Part shown: one piece after another, positions 1-9,269 of the stretch
Layout of the letters: every line of letters begins with the position of its first letter
How positions within the stretch are numbered: the first letter of the stretch is position 1
Source of the DNA: Candidatus Methanimicrococcus odontotermitis
GTDB taxonomy: Archaea > Halobacteriota > Methanosarcinia > Methanosarcinales > Methanosarcinaceae
Direction of reading: 5' to 3'
DNA length: 34,981 bases
Assembly: GCA_031286065.1 (NCBI GenBank)
Contig: JAITUZ010000031.1
Span: 1 to 34,981, forward strand
Program-made: the position numbers and the translations under genes
The notes under the pieces: generated by a model
The model's database searches: none
What the model saw: only the letters and a program-made list of their open reading frames with translations
What the model was told of the DNA's origin: nothing

Positions 1-1446
1 GACTTCTTCGCCGTATTTTTCCGACGGAACGCCTGCGACCTGAACGTCTTTGACACCTTCCAGTTTGTAGAGGAATTCTTCGATTTCGCGCGGATAAATA
101 TTTTCGCCGCCGCGGATGATCATGTCTTTGATGCGTCCGGTAATCGTGAAATTACCGTTTTCGTCCATCACGCCGAGATCGCCCGAGTGCAGATAACCGT
201 TTTTATCAATCGCTTCGGCGGTCGCTTTCGGATTATTGTAATATCCTTTCATAACGTTGTAGCCGCGGCTGCACATTTCGCCCGGAACGCCCGGCGGGCA
301 TTCTTCATATGTTTCGGGGTCCAAAACCTTCACGTCCGTAAATTCAAACGGCCGGCCGACTGTCAAATAGCGGACTTCCGGCGCGTCATCAATTCTGGAA
401 TGCGTCATTCCGGGCGACGTTTCTGTCAAACCGTAAACGCTGGTGATATCAATGTACATTTCTTCATTGACGCGTTTCATCAATTCCGACGGACAGACGG
501 AGCCGGCCATAATGCCCGTTCGAAGGCATGTCAGATCAAACATATTAAACATCGGATGATTCAATTCCGCGATAAACATCGTCGGAACGCCGTAAAGCGC
601 CGTGCATCTTTCTTTGTGGATGGAAGCCAGCGTCAAAAGCGGGTCGAATTTTTCAATCATGACCTGCGCGCTGCCGTGTGTCAGACAATTCATCGTCGCC
701 AAAACAACGCCGAAACAATGGAACAGAGGGACGCAGACGCAAAGTTTGTCATCCGGCGTGAATTTCATATGTTCGCCGGTCAAAAGACCGTTATTTGCGA
801 TGTTGTGGTGAGACAGCATCACGCCTTTGGGAAAACCGGTCGTTCCTGACGTGTACTGCATATTGACAACATCATGACAGCTGACTTCAGTTTTCGCTTT
901 ATTCAGCACGTCATCCGAAACCGTGCTTCCAAGAAGCAAAACTTCAGCGGTATTGTACATGCCGCGGTGTTTTTCCTGTCCGATATAAATCACATTTTTC
1001 ATGAACGGATATTTTTCACTTTTTAAACGGCCGCGCTGACTGGTTTTGAGTTCCGGCAGCATGTCATACGTCATTTGGACATAGTCGCTTTCAAAAGTGC
1101 CGTCGATGATGCAGAGCGTGTGCATGTCGGAGTCTTTGACAAGATATTCCAACTCGTGCTGTTTGTAGCTGGTGTTAACCGTGACGCAGACCGCGCCGAT
1201 TTTGGCGCAGGCGTAAAGAAATGTCAACCAGTCCGGAACATTGGTCGCCCAAAGGCCGACATGATCTCCTCTTCTGACATCAATTGCCAAAAGTCCTTTT
1301 GCCATGTTGTCGACACGCTTGTTGAAATCTTTCCAGGTAAATCTCAAATCGCGATCGGAATACACGATGTATTCTTTGTCAGGCGTCTGTTCCGCCCAAT
1401 ATTCGAGCCAGTCGCCCAATGTTCTGTCGGAAAGTTCGATTGCCAT
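1..1446 (-). CDS. AMP-forming acyl-CoA synthetase (C-terminus cut by window edge)
   Basis: Reading the minus strand from ATG at 1446 gives 482 open codons that run off position 1. The protein belongs to the ANL adenylate-forming superfamily (acyl-CoA synthetase/FadD-like), which activates a carboxylic acid with ATP and transfers it to CoA. Visible motifs: the P-loop [11 protein letters not shown] at residues 198-208, the YGLTET adenylation motif, the YLHSGD motif, and the [16 protein letters not shown] hinge region. The last part, with the catalytic lysine near the C-terminus, lies outside the window. A strong GGAGG ribosome-binding site lies at 1453-1457, six bases before the ATG. It follows an XRE-cupin regulator by 23 bases and the SAH hydrolase gene, so the three probably form one transcript. 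The acyl substrate cannot be told from sequence; a medium- or long-chain fatty acid or an aryl acid is possible. Confidence 0.9.
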   Translation of the reverse strand, partial: MAIELSDRTLGDWLEYWAEQTPDKEYIVYSDRDLRFTWKDFNKRVDNMAKGLLAIDVRRGDHVGLWATNVPDWLTFLYACAKIGAVCVTVNTSYKQHELEYLVKDSDMHTLCIIDGTFESDYVQMTYDMLPELKTSQRGRLKSEKYPFMKNVIYIGQEKHRGMYNTAEVLLLGSTVSDDVLNKAKTEVSCHDVVNMQYTSGTTGFPKGVMLSHHNIANNGLLTGEHMKFTPDDKLCVCVPLFHCFGVVLATMNCLTHGSAQVMIEKFDPLLTLASIHKERCTALYGVPTMFIAELNHPMFNMFDLTCLRTGIMAGSVCPSELMKRVNEEMYIDITSVYGLTETSPGMTHSRIDDAPEVRYLTVGRPFEFTDVKVLDPETYEECPPGVPGEMCSRGYNVMKGYYNNPKATAEAIDKNGYLHSGDLGVMDENGNFTITGRIKDMIIRGGENIYPREIEEFLYKLEGVKDVQVAGVPSEKYGEEV

Positions 1447-1469
1447 TGTTTTCCTCCAAAGCGGCCCAA

Positions 1470-2045
1470 TTAAGCCGGAGCGTAAACGGACGCGACGATT
1501 TTCGCACCTTTTTCATCGGCGGCGCAAACCAAATGATTGATGATCGAGTCGTAATAAATGCTGTCGCCCGCGTTCAAAATATACGTGTCCTGCCCGTAAA
1601 TGACTTTCAAAACGCCTTCTAAAACATAAATAAATTCTTCGCCCTCATGCGCTGACATTTCAAGCGTTCCGTCATCAATCGCGTTGATTTCGATGAAAAA
1701 CGGTTCCATGGACCGGCCGGATTTCTGCGGCGCGAGCGCGAAGAAATTGTTGTGCTTCACGGTTTTTTCTTCGGCGTTGGACGTATGGATCGTTTCAATC
1801 GCTTCATTTTTACGGCAGATTGCGGGACCGATGTTTTCGTCATCATCTAAAAACGTTCCGAGGCGGACGCCCAAAGCGCGGGCGATTTTTATCAAAGGTG
1901 CCAAAGACGGCACATTGGTGTCGTTTTCAATATTTTTTATCTGTTCCGCGCTCAACCCGCTTCTTTCCGCCAACTCCTCTGCCGTTATCTGTTTTGATTC
2001 GCGGACGGATTTGATTTTTGTTCCGATATTTTTTTCAGTCGTCAT
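1470..2045 (-). CDS. XRE-family transcriptional regulator with C-terminal cupin domain
   Basis: This 191-residue protein has an N-terminal helix-turn-helix of the XRE/Cro type at about residues 9-63 ([20 protein letters not shown] region, with the recognition helix around [12 protein letters not shown]). A cupin_2 domain follows at about residues 115-190 (motifs [12 protein letters not shown] and [11 protein letters not shown]). In this family the cupin senses a small ligand and the HTH binds DNA. It lies 30 bases after the SAH hydrolase gene and 23 bases before the acyl-CoA synthetase gene on the same strand, so it is likely co-transcribed and may control the synthetase. The ribosome-binding site before the ATG is weak (an AGAGAAA run), which suggests translation coupled to the upstream gene. 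The ligand is unknown. Confidence 0.88.
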   Translation of the reverse strand: MTTEKNIGTKIKSVRESKQITAEELAERSGLSAEQIKNIENDTNVPSLAPLIKIARALGVRLGTFLDDDENIGPAICRKNEAIETIHTSNAEEKTVKHNNFFALAPQKSGRSMEPFFIEINAIDDGTLEMSAHEGEEFIYVLEGVLKVIYGQDTYILNAGDSIYYDSIINHLVCAADEKGAKIVASVYAPA

Positions 2046-2075
2046 GTTTTTTCTCTTTGGATCAATTCAATATTT

Positions 2076-3329
2076 TTATGTGCCTTCTTCCCAGTCATCC
2101 ATATAATTTCTTTGCTTTTCCGTCAATGAATCAATTTCAATTCCCATAGATTTTAATTTTAAACGGGCGACATAACTGTCGATTTCTTCAGGCACTTTAT
2201 GAACGCCGCAGGACAGTTTATTCTCGGCGATATATTTGACGCCGAGCACCTGATTGGCAAAACTCATATCCATAACTTCTGCCGGATGGCCGTCGCCGGC
2301 CGCCAGATTGACCAGACGCCCGTCAGCGAGAACATTGATTTTTTTGCCGCCGACCGTATATTCTTTGATGTTTCGGCGGACTGTTTTTTCGGCGGCTGCT
2401 ATTTTTTTCAATGATTCCAAGTCAATCTCCACATTGAAATGTCCGGCGTTGGCTAAAATCGCGCCGTTCTTCATCTTTTTAAAATGATTTTCCGTTATAA
2501 TGTCGCGATTGCCGGTGGTTGTCACGAACAGGTCGCCGATTTCGGCCGCCTTTTCCATCGGCATCACGCGGCAGCCGTCCATGCGGGCTTCAAGCGCGCG
2601 GATCGGATCGATTTCCGTTACAACCACTTCCGCGCCGAGACCCGCGGCCCGTATCGCAACGCCGCGGCCGCACCAGCCGTAGCCGCCGACAACAACGATT
2701 TTGCCGGCAACAAGCAGGTTTGTCGTTCTCATAATCCCGTCCCAAGCGGATTGACCCGTACCGTAGCGGTTGTCAAATAAATATTTCGTTTTCGCGTCAT
2801 TGACAGCCAAAACAGCCATTTCAAGCGCGCCGTCTTTTTCCATACCAATCAAACGGTGGATGCCGGTCGTTGTTTCTTCACAGCCGCCGATGATTTTTTG
2901 AATCAAATCACGTCTTTCTTTGTGAATTTTGAAAATCAGATCGGCGCCGTCGTCAATCGTTATATCGGGAACGATATCCAAAACTCTGTCCATCGCTTCG
3001 TAATATTCTTCGTTCGTACAATCGTATTTGGCGAAACATTTGATATTTGCGGACGTGTTGAGCGCGGCCGCCACATCATCTTGCGTGCTGAGCGGATTGC
3101 ATCCTGTAATCGCCACCTCGGCGCCGCCTGCCGCCAATGTTTCAACGAGGGCGGCGGTTTTTGCTTCCACGTGAAGCGCCATCGCGATTCTGTGTCCCGT
3201 CAGCGGTTTTTCCTTTTCAAAATCCTCTCGGATTTGATTTAAAACGGGCATATAACTCCGCGCCCATTCAATTTTTAAACGGCCGGACTCCTGCATTTCT
3301 TTTTGAGATAAATCGGACAATATAGACAC
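2076..3329 (-). CDS. ahcY: S-adenosyl-L-homocysteine / S-inosyl-L-homocysteine hydrolase
   Basis: 417 residues, matching the shorter archaeal form of the family. It cleaves the methylation by-product SAH (or, in methanogens shown to deaminate first, S-inosylhomocysteine) to homocysteine and a nucleoside, using bound NAD. Visible residues: His53 in HVEAKTA, Asp127 in DDGAD, Glu152 in EETTTG, Lys182/Asp186/Asn187 in TKYLFDNRYGTG, the NAD-binding GYGWCGRG at 217-224, and GHFNVEID with the catalytic histidine. The position of human Cys195 is Thr, and the C-terminal Lys/Tyr tail of eukaryotic enzymes is missing; both are usual in archaeal members. The start is GTG at 3329, whose preceding bases give only a poor ribosome-binding site; ATG codon 12 is an alternative. 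A deaminase that could feed it S-inosylhomocysteine lies at 13040-14368. Confidence 0.93.
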   Translation of the reverse strand: MSILSDLSQKEMQESGRLKIEWARSYMPVLNQIREDFEKEKPLTGHRIAMALHVEAKTAALVETLAAGGAEVAITGCNPLSTQDDVAAALNTSANIKCFAKYDCTNEEYYEAMDRVLDIVPDITIDDGADLIFKIHKERRDLIQKIIGGCEETTTGIHRLIGMEKDGALEMAVLAVNDAKTKYLFDNRYGTGQSAWDGIMRTTNLLVAGKIVVVGGYGWCGRGVAIRAAGLGAEVVVTEIDPIRALEARMDGCRVMPMEKAAEIGDLFVTTTGNRDIITENHFKKMKNGAILANAGHFNVEIDLESLKKIAAAEKTVRRNIKEYTVGGKKINVLADGRLVNLAAGDGHPAEVMDMSFANQVLGVKYIAENKLSCGVHKVPEEIDSYVARLKLKSMGIEIDSLTEKQRNYMDDWEEGT

Positions 3330-3390
3330 CTGTCAATTCAATATTCCATAAAAAAGCTCTGTTTTTAACGGAATCCAAAAAGCCGTTCTA

Positions 3391-3400
3391 AAATATAAAA
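3391..3400 (-). promoter_or_regulatory. TATA-like promoter for ahcY operon
   Basis: On the minus strand this reads TTTTATATTT, a good archaeal TATA box. Transcription would start about 25 bases further on, near 3370, giving a leader of about 40 bases to the GTG start at 3329. No other gene needs a promoter here, because the upstream phosphatase gene ends at 3438. Confidence 0.4.
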
Positions 3401-3437
3401 GAACTGTTTGAAAGGCGATAAGATTAAAATGAAATCT

Positions 3438-4274
3438 TTATTTCAGGTCCAATTGCTTGACTTCATCTTCCCATTCAAATCCGTTTTTTGTTTTCCGGTA
3501 ATAATAAAATTTGATTTTCTTCTCTTCTAAAACCGCAACGGCCGCCCGGGCTCTCGGACCGGTGCCGGGTAAAGTCGAATAAAGAGAAATCACTCTGTCA
3601 TCACAGAAGAGTTTGACGCCTTCTTGATGCGACGTGTGCCCGCGGATGATGAGCTGTAAATCATTTTGTTTCATAAATTTTTTAATCAAATCCGGGCCGA
3701 TACTGTAAATCCCGCCGCCTCTTCCGGAAGGCAGTAACCCGTCTTCGGTTCCCGGATCATTCCAAAGATATTTTTTCGGATCTTTCTTGGAAATGTCTTT
3801 CAAGCTTTCATGTTTTGTTCCCGCGATGCAGCCGTGAACGCAAAATATGTTTTCGTTCAAAACCGCTCCGATCGGCATTTGCTCAAAAACGGCGTTGGAC
3901 GCTTCTAACAGTTCGGTTTCATCCGCCAAATCATCGGAGAATTCAAACCAGCGGCTGATATCGCGCGTTTCATGATTTCCGCGGAGCAGAAATATTTTTT
4001 TCGGATTTCGGAGTTTCATTTCTAAAAGTTCGTTTAATACGGCAACGGAATCCGGTCCTTTGTCGATGTAATCCCCGAGGAAAATATACGCTTCGATTCC
4101 TTTTTTTTCGGCGAATTTTAAAATGAATTCAAGCGCCCGATAATCTCCGTGAATATCGGTTGCAATCAACATTTTTTTGAAACTCGGGCGAACGATTGCT
4201 TCTTCTTTTTTGAGAAGCGGCTTAACGCGTTTTATATTTTTGCCCAGTCTGTCTTTTTCTGTTTTTGATGACAT
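3438..4274 (-). CDS. PPP-family (PP1/PP2A-like) metallophosphatase
   Basis: 278 residues with the full PPP signature: DIHGD (Asp40, His42), GDYIDKG (Asp68, Asp71), RGNHE (Asn100, His101), HGC (His147) and RGHTSHQEG (Arg211, His213). These residues hold two metal ions and the phosphate in protein Ser/Thr phosphatases and in the related bacterial diadenosine tetraphosphatases. The protein lacks a signal peptide and should be cytoplasmic. An N-terminal basic extension of about 33 residues precedes the fold. The protein-phosphatase and dinucleotide-polyphosphatase roles cannot be separated from sequence. It lies upstream of ahcY on the same strand with a 108-base gap that holds a promoter-like element, so the two may be separate units. 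It is the last minus-strand gene before the restriction island. The ATG lacks a clear ribosome-binding site. Confidence 0.85.
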   Translation of the reverse strand: MSSKTEKDRLGKNIKRVKPLLKKEEAIVRPSFKKMLIATDIHGDYRALEFILKFAEKKGIEAYIFLGDYIDKGPDSVAVLNELLEMKLRNPKKIFLLRGNHETRDISRWFEFSDDLADETELLEASNAVFEQMPIGAVLNENIFCVHGCIAGTKHESLKDISKKDPKKYLWNDPGTEDGLLPSGRGGGIYSIGPDLIKKFMKQNDLQLIIRGHTSHQEGVKLFCDDRVISLYSTLPGTGPRARAAVAVLEEKKIKFYYYRKTKNGFEWEDEVKQLDLK

Positions 4275-4358
4275 TTTATCAATCTAATTCAATAAATTTT
4301 AGAGTAAGATATAATTAGTATTATTTTAATTAATGTACTGTAAATGCACGTTCAGTTG

Positions 4359-4368
4359 TTTTATATTT
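4359..4368 (+). promoter_or_regulatory. TATA-like element for the hsd operon
   Basis: The sequence TTTTATATTT lies 25-34 bases before the ATG at 4393. Transcription would begin close to that ATG, so the operon message may have a very short leader. This position also argues against the in-frame ATG at 4333, which is upstream of the element. The divergent phosphatase gene has its own AT-rich box near 4307-4316 on the other strand. Confidence 0.4.
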
Positions 4369-4392
4369 CTATATTTTCATGTAGTTGGCGGA

Positions 4393-6711
4393 ATGAATAT
4401 GATAAGCATGGATGATATAAATAAAAAGGAGATGACTGAAGAAGATATAAAATTAAAATATATTACTCCCGCCATTGAAAATAAATGGGATAAACATGCA
4501 CAAATCAGTATGGAGGTTTGTTTTACTGATGGTCGTGTTATTGTCCGAGGAAATACGACAGCTCGCGGGAAACGAAAAAAAGCTGACTACATCCTCTATT
4601 ATAAACGTAATTTACCGCTTGCAATAGTTGAAGCAAAAGATAATAATCATTCTCTCGGAGCTGGGATGCAGCAAGGTATTGAATATGCTGAAATCCTTGA
4701 TATTCCATTTGTATACAGTTCAAATGGTGATGCATTTCTCGAGCATGATATGAAACATGGGACTGAACGAGAAATTGCTTTATCTGATTTTCCGACACCT
4801 GATGAATTGTGGGCCCGTTATATATCTGATAAACAAATAACATCCAAACAAGTGGAACTTATCACTGAGCCCTATTATTTCCGCCAAGATGATAAAAAAC
4901 CTCGGTATTACCAGTGTGTTGCAATCAATAGAACGCTTGAAGCTGTTTCTCGAGGTCAGGATCGTATTCTTCTTGTCATGGCAACAGGAACAGGCAAGAC
5001 TTATACAGCTTTTCAAATCATTTACCGTTTATGGAAATCAAAGACGAAACAAAAAATTTTATTCCTTGCCGATCGTAATTTTCTTGTCGATCAAACAATG
5101 CAGCAGGACTTCAAACCCTTCGAAAAAATAATGACAAAAATCAGCGGGAAAAAACTTGACAGTTCATTTGAGGTTTATCTTTCATTATATCAGCAACTTG
5201 CCGGTGACGAGAATGAAGAGCCGTTTCGTGAATTTCGACCGAATTTTTTTGATTTAATTATTGTTGATGAGTGTCACAGGGGAAGTACAAAAGAAGAGTC
5301 AAGATGGCGTAAAGTTCTTGAATATTTCAGCAGTGCAACACAAATCGGAATGACAGCAACGCCAAAGGAAACGAAAGAAGTCTCAAATATTGATTATTTC
5401 GGCGATCCGATTTATACATACAGTTTAAAACAAGGAATTGATGACGGATTTCTTGCACCTTACAAAGTCATTCGTATCGGGCTTGATAAAGATCTTGAAG
5501 GATGGCGGCCTTCTTCAGGAAAAGTTGACATGAATGGTGAGGAAATCGAGGATCGGGAATATAACATCAAAGATTATGATCGCAGTCTCATATTGGATAA
5601 GCGTACTGAGACTGTTGCAAAACGTATTACTGATTTTCTTCGAAGTACAAACCGTTTTGATAAAACTATTGTATTTTGTGTTGATATTGATCATGCGGAA
5701 CGTATGAGGCAAGCACTTGTCAATGAAAATACTGATTTAGTCGCTAAGAATTCAAAATATGTTATGCGCATTACGGGAGATACTGATGAGGGTAAGGCAC
5801 AATTAGATTATTTCATTGCTGTTGACAGCAAGTATCCGGTCATTGTTACCACTTCTAGGTTAATGACAACCGGTGTTGATTGTAAAACTTGTAAACTCAT
5901 TGTTCTTGATAATCACATTAACTCAATGACTGAATTTAAACAAATCATCGGCAGGGGGACTCGACTAAAACCAGATTATGGGAAAGAGTTTTTTACAATT
6001 ATGGATTTCAGAAACTCTTGTCGGTTATTTGTTGATCCTGAATTCGATGGAGATCCGATTTCAATAATTAATGGAAACAATGGGTCCAATACAAAAGTTT
6101 CTTATCAACATGATCTTGATAATTATGGAGATGATGTTATACACGAAAAGCCTGCTAAATATCGTTTGAATGATGTTGATGTTAAAATCATTAATGAGCG
6201 CGTTCAATATTATGATAAAGACGGCACACTCATCACAGAAAGTGTGACGGATTACTCTAAAAAAAATATTTTATCTGAATATGCGACATTAGATATCTTT
6301 TTAAAAAAATGGAGTGCAAGCAATCGTAAACAAGCAATTGTAGATGAATTAAAAGAACACGGCGTTCTTTTGGATGCGCTTCGTGAAGCAGCAGGCAATC
6401 GGGATATTGATGATTTTGATTTGATTTGTCATATCGCGTTTGATAAAAAACCTCTTACAAAAGCAGAGCGGGTTGCCAATGTCCGAAAACGTGATTATCT
6501 GAATCAATATGAGGGGTTGGCACGCGTTGTTCTTTCTGCGTTGCTTGATAAGTATGCCGATGATGGTATTGCAGATCTGGAAGATACAAAAGTTCTTACC
6601 ATTGATCCGTTCAGATCAATGGGAATGATGAAAATTGCGGAGGCATTCGGTGGCAAACAAGGATTCTGCACAGCCCTCACAAATCTGAAAAATCAAATTT
6701 ATGCAATTTGA
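4393..6711 (+). CDS. hsdR: Type I restriction enzyme, R subunit (endonuclease/translocase)
   Basis: 772 residues from the ATG at 4393. This start is chosen because the 20 in-frame residues further upstream (from 4333) are hydrophobic, overlap the promoter, and do not belong to the family. HsdR with HsdM and HsdS cuts foreign DNA lacking the host methyl mark after ATP-driven translocation. Residues 60-100 form the PD-(D/E)XK nuclease: Asp65, Glu80-x-Lys82 in IVEAKD, then the QxxxY motif at 93-98. The helicase follows: Walker A ATGTGKT (197-203), DECH (292-295), TATP (321-324) and motif VI QIIGRGTR (517-524). A C-terminal helical region follows. The length fits the EcoEI-like subgroup. The gene is visibly AT-richer than the flanking methanogen genes, which suggests horizontal origin. 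hsdM follows after 27 bases. Confidence 0.95.
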   Translation: MNMISMDDINKKEMTEEDIKLKYITPAIENKWDKHAQISMEVCFTDGRVIVRGNTTARGKRKKADYILYYKRNLPLAIVEAKDNNHSLGAGMQQGIEYAEILDIPFVYSSNGDAFLEHDMKHGTEREIALSDFPTPDELWARYISDKQITSKQVELITEPYYFRQDDKKPRYYQCVAINRTLEAVSRGQDRILLVMATGTGKTYTAFQIIYRLWKSKTKQKILFLADRNFLVDQTMQQDFKPFEKIMTKISGKKLDSSFEVYLSLYQQLAGDENEEPFREFRPNFFDLIIVDECHRGSTKEESRWRKVLEYFSSATQIGMTATPKETKEVSNIDYFGDPIYTYSLKQGIDDGFLAPYKVIRIGLDKDLEGWRPSSGKVDMNGEEIEDREYNIKDYDRSLILDKRTETVAKRITDFLRSTNRFDKTIVFCVDIDHAERMRQALVNENTDLVAKNSKYVMRITGDTDEGKAQLDYFIAVDSKYPVIVTTSRLMTTGVDCKTCKLIVLDNHINSMTEFKQIIGRGTRLKPDYGKEFFTIMDFRNSCRLFVDPEFDGDPISIINGNNGSNTKVSYQHDLDNYGDDVIHEKPAKYRLNDVDVKIINERVQYYDKDGTLITESVTDYSKKNILSEYATLDIFLKKWSASNRKQAIVDELKEHGVLLDALREAAGNRDIDDFDLICHIAFDKKPLTKAERVANVRKRDYLNQYEGLARVVLSALLDKYADDGIADLEDTKVLTIDPFRSMGMMKIAEAFGGKQGFCTALTNLKNQIYAI

Positions 6712-6738
6712 ATATTTTGTTAACTCGGGAGATAGGTT

Positions 6739-8208
6739 ATGAGTTTGAATAATTTTGTAAAACGATTACAAGACATTATGAGAAATGATGCTGGAATTAA
6801 CGGAGATGCTCAGCGGATTGAGCAAATGGTGTGGATCTTATTTTTAAAGGTTTATGATGCAAAAGAAAAAGAGTGGGAATTCCATGACGATAATTATGTT
6901 TCCGTCATTCCTGATAATTTAAGATGGCGTCATTGGGCTGTTGATCATAAAGATGGGAAAGCTTTAACAGGGGAGGCTTTACTTAATTTTGTCAACAACG
7001 ATCTTTTCCCGACTTTAAAAAATATTGAGATTGATGAAATGACAACAATGAATAAACTTGTTGTCAAAGAAGCATTTGAAGATAACAATAATTATATGAA
7101 AGATGGTATCCTTCTTCGCCAAGTTATTAATGTTGTCGATGAACTCAATTTTGCTGCATATTCGGAGAGACATGCTTTTGGAGATATTTATGAAACAATT
7201 CTTCGAAGCCTTCAAAGTGCGGGAAATGCTGGGGAATTCTATACGCCGCGTGCTGTAACTGATTTTATGGCGCAACAAATAAATCCGAAATTAGGTGAAA
7301 AAATAGCTGATTTCGCTTGTGGCACTGGTGGTTTTTTAATTTCTGCACTGAAGGTTTTAGAAACGCAAGTTAATTCTGTCGAAGATCATGAAATTTACAA
7401 CAACTCAATTTACGGTATTGAAAAAAAGGCGTTGCCGCATCTCCTTTGTGTTACAAACATGCTTCTTCACGATATTGATAGTCCTGTTATTATTCATGGA
7501 AATTCTTTAGACAAAAATGTTCGGGATTATAAAGAAGAAGACAAATATGATGTCATTTTGATGAATCCGCCATATGGTGGCAGTGAGAAGGAAAGTGTTA
7601 AGATCAATTTTCCGGTTGATTTGCAATCTAGTGAAACAGCTGACTTATTTATGACAGTGATTATGTATCGTTTGAGTAAAAAAGGACGCTCTGCGGTCAT
7701 TCTTCCAGATGGGTTTTTATTCGGGACAGATAATGCTAAAGTTGCCATAAAAAAAAAGTTGTTTGGAGACTTTAATCTTCATACTGTTATTCGTATGCCT
7801 CATGATGTCTTTGCGCCTTATACGAATATTACCACAAATATTCTGTTTTTTGATAAAACTGGGCCGACAACGGAAACATGGTTTTATCGGTTGGATATGC
7901 CTGAAGGATATAAGCATTTCTCAAAAACCAAACCGATGAAATTGGAACATTTCAATCCAGTTGTTGAATGGTGGGTTCACCGTAAGGAAATTATTATTGA
8001 AGGATTTGAAAAATCTAAGAGATATACAATTGAAGAAGTTGCCGCTCTTAATTATGATATTGACCTTTGCGGATTTCCTCATGAGGAAGAAGAGATTTTA
8101 CCGCCGAGAGATTTGATTCAGCAATATCAGGAGAGAAGAGCTAGTTTAAACGCTGATATTGATCGAATCCTTTCCGAAATTGAGAAATTATTAGGTGATG
8201 AAGTATGA
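6739..8208 (+). CDS. hsdM: Type I DNA methyltransferase, M subunit (N6-adenine)
   Basis: 489 residues. The N-terminal HsdM_N helical domain (about 1-140) is followed by an N6-DNA methyltransferase domain. This has the SAM-binding motif I DFACGTGGF at residues 191-199 and the catalytic motif NPPY at 276-279, and covers about residues 150-450. The protein methylates adenine in the site chosen by HsdS and is needed for both modification and restriction. The ribosome-binding region GGGAGATAGG lies just before the ATG. Its stop codon overlaps the ATG of the next gene (ATGA at 8205-8208), which indicates translational coupling. All catalytic motifs are present, so the subunit looks active. Confidence 0.96.
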   Translation: MSLNNFVKRLQDIMRNDAGINGDAQRIEQMVWILFLKVYDAKEKEWEFHDDNYVSVIPDNLRWRHWAVDHKDGKALTGEALLNFVNNDLFPTLKNIEIDEMTTMNKLVVKEAFEDNNNYMKDGILLRQVINVVDELNFAAYSERHAFGDIYETILRSLQSAGNAGEFYTPRAVTDFMAQQINPKLGEKIADFACGTGGFLISALKVLETQVNSVEDHEIYNNSIYGIEKKALPHLLCVTNMLLHDIDSPVIIHGNSLDKNVRDYKEEDKYDVILMNPPYGGSEKESVKINFPVDLQSSETADLFMTVIMYRLSKKGRSAVILPDGFLFGTDNAKVAIKKKLFGDFNLHTVIRMPHDVFAPYTNITTNILFFDKTGPTTETWFYRLDMPEGYKHFSKTKPMKLEHFNPVVEWWVHRKEIIIEGFEKSKRYTIEEVAALNYDIDLCGFPHEEEEILPPRDLIQQYQERRASLNADIDRILSEIEKLLGDEV

Positions 8209-9269
8209 AGCGGAACACATCTCCTCCGATTCGAAGCAGTGCTGCTGAATATCTAATTTTTATTGCGGCAATGGGTGATAGTGAACAAAGTATTGAAATG
8301 CGTTATGAAGATGAAAATATTTGGATTACGCAGAAAATGATGGCTGCGCTTTATAATGTGGAGACAAACACGATTAACTATCATATAAAAAATATTTTTG
8401 AAGACTCCGAGCTTATGCCGGAAGCAACTATTCGAAAATTTCGAATAGTTCAAAACGAAGGCAATCGTCAGGTCGGGAGGGGTGTTGACCATTACTCTTT
8501 ACAAATGATTATTGCTGTTGGGTTTAAGGTGAACAGTGAACGTGCTGTTCAATTCCGTAAGTGGGTCAATCAAGTTGCAAAAGATTATACGATTCAAGGA
8601 TGGGCAATTGATAAAGTACGTCTTATGAATAGCGGTTCTGTTTTAACAGAGGAATATTTCGAGAATTTACTGGATGAAATACGTGAAATACGCATTTCTG
8701 AAAGAAAATTTTATCAAAAAATTACAGATATTTATGCAACTGCTTTAGATTATGATCGTACAGTGAGGTCTTCCAAAGAATTTTTTGCAACTGTTCAAAA
8801 TAAACTTCATTGGGCAATACATGGACATACCGCGGCAGAAATCATCATAGAACGCGCAGATTCCAATAAACCGTTTATGGGTCTGACATCGTGGGCCGGT
8901 TTTCCGGATGGTAAAATTCAAAAATATGATGTTTCCATTGCCAAAAATTATCTTGGTTTGGAGGAGTTGACATCTCTTGAAATGATTATAACGATGTATT
9001 TGGATTTTGCCGAATATCAGGCACGTCGTCGTATTCCGATGACAATGGAGGATTGGAAGTTACGATTGGATCGCTTTTTAGACCTTAATGAACATGAAAT
9101 CCTGAATGACAGAGGCAAAGTCTCTCACGAAATCGCCAAGGCTTTTGCAGAAAGTGAATTTGAAAAATATCGAATTATACAAGACAGGATGTTTAAATCC
9201 GATTTTGATAAATTGTTGGATGAGATTAACATTGAAATAAACGAAGGCGGGGCAAAAAGGGATGAATAA
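8205..9269 (+). CDS. rhuM: RhuM-family protein embedded in the type I R-M operon
   Basis: 354 residues resembling the RhuM (virulence protein RhuM) family, first named from Salmonella and often found inside type I restriction loci; its biochemical role is not established. The N-terminal half has a likely DNA-binding segment (about residues 40-75, ITQKMMAALYNVETNTINYH) and the typical block DHYSLQMIIAVGFKVNSERA (about 100-119). The C-terminal half is helical and charged. It overlaps hsdM by four bases (ATGA) and hsdS by eight bases, so it is made in step with the restriction subunits and is probably a working part or regulator of the system. No nuclease or membrane motif is visible. Confidence 0.8.
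   Translation: MKRNTSPPIRSSAAEYLIFIAAMGDSEQSIEMRYEDENIWITQKMMAALYNVETNTINYHIKNIFEDSELMPEATIRKFRIVQNEGNRQVGRGVDHYSLQMIIAVGFKVNSERAVQFRKWVNQVAKDYTIQGWAIDKVRLMNSGSVLTEEYFENLLDEIREIRISERKFYQKITDIYATALDYDRTVRSSKEFFATVQNKLHWAIHGHTAAEIIIERADSNKPFMGLTSWAGFPDGKIQKYDVSIAKNYLGLEELTSLEMIITMYLDFAEYQARRRIPMTMEDWKLRLDRFLDLNEHEILNDRGKVSHEIAKAFAESEFEKYRIIQDRMFKSDFDKLLDEINIEINEGGAKRDE

Noticed and set aside
187-849. Long open frames opposite the acyl-CoA synthetase and many similar ones opposite purD, kae1-bud32 and the M1 peptidase
   Set aside because: They mirror GC-biased codons of well-supported genes on the other strand and have no motifs or ribosome-binding sites.
4333-4392. N-terminal extension of HsdR from ATG 4333
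   Set aside because: The 20 added residues are hydrophobic, cover a TATA-like element and are not part of the HsdR family; the ATG at 4393 begins the recognisable protein.
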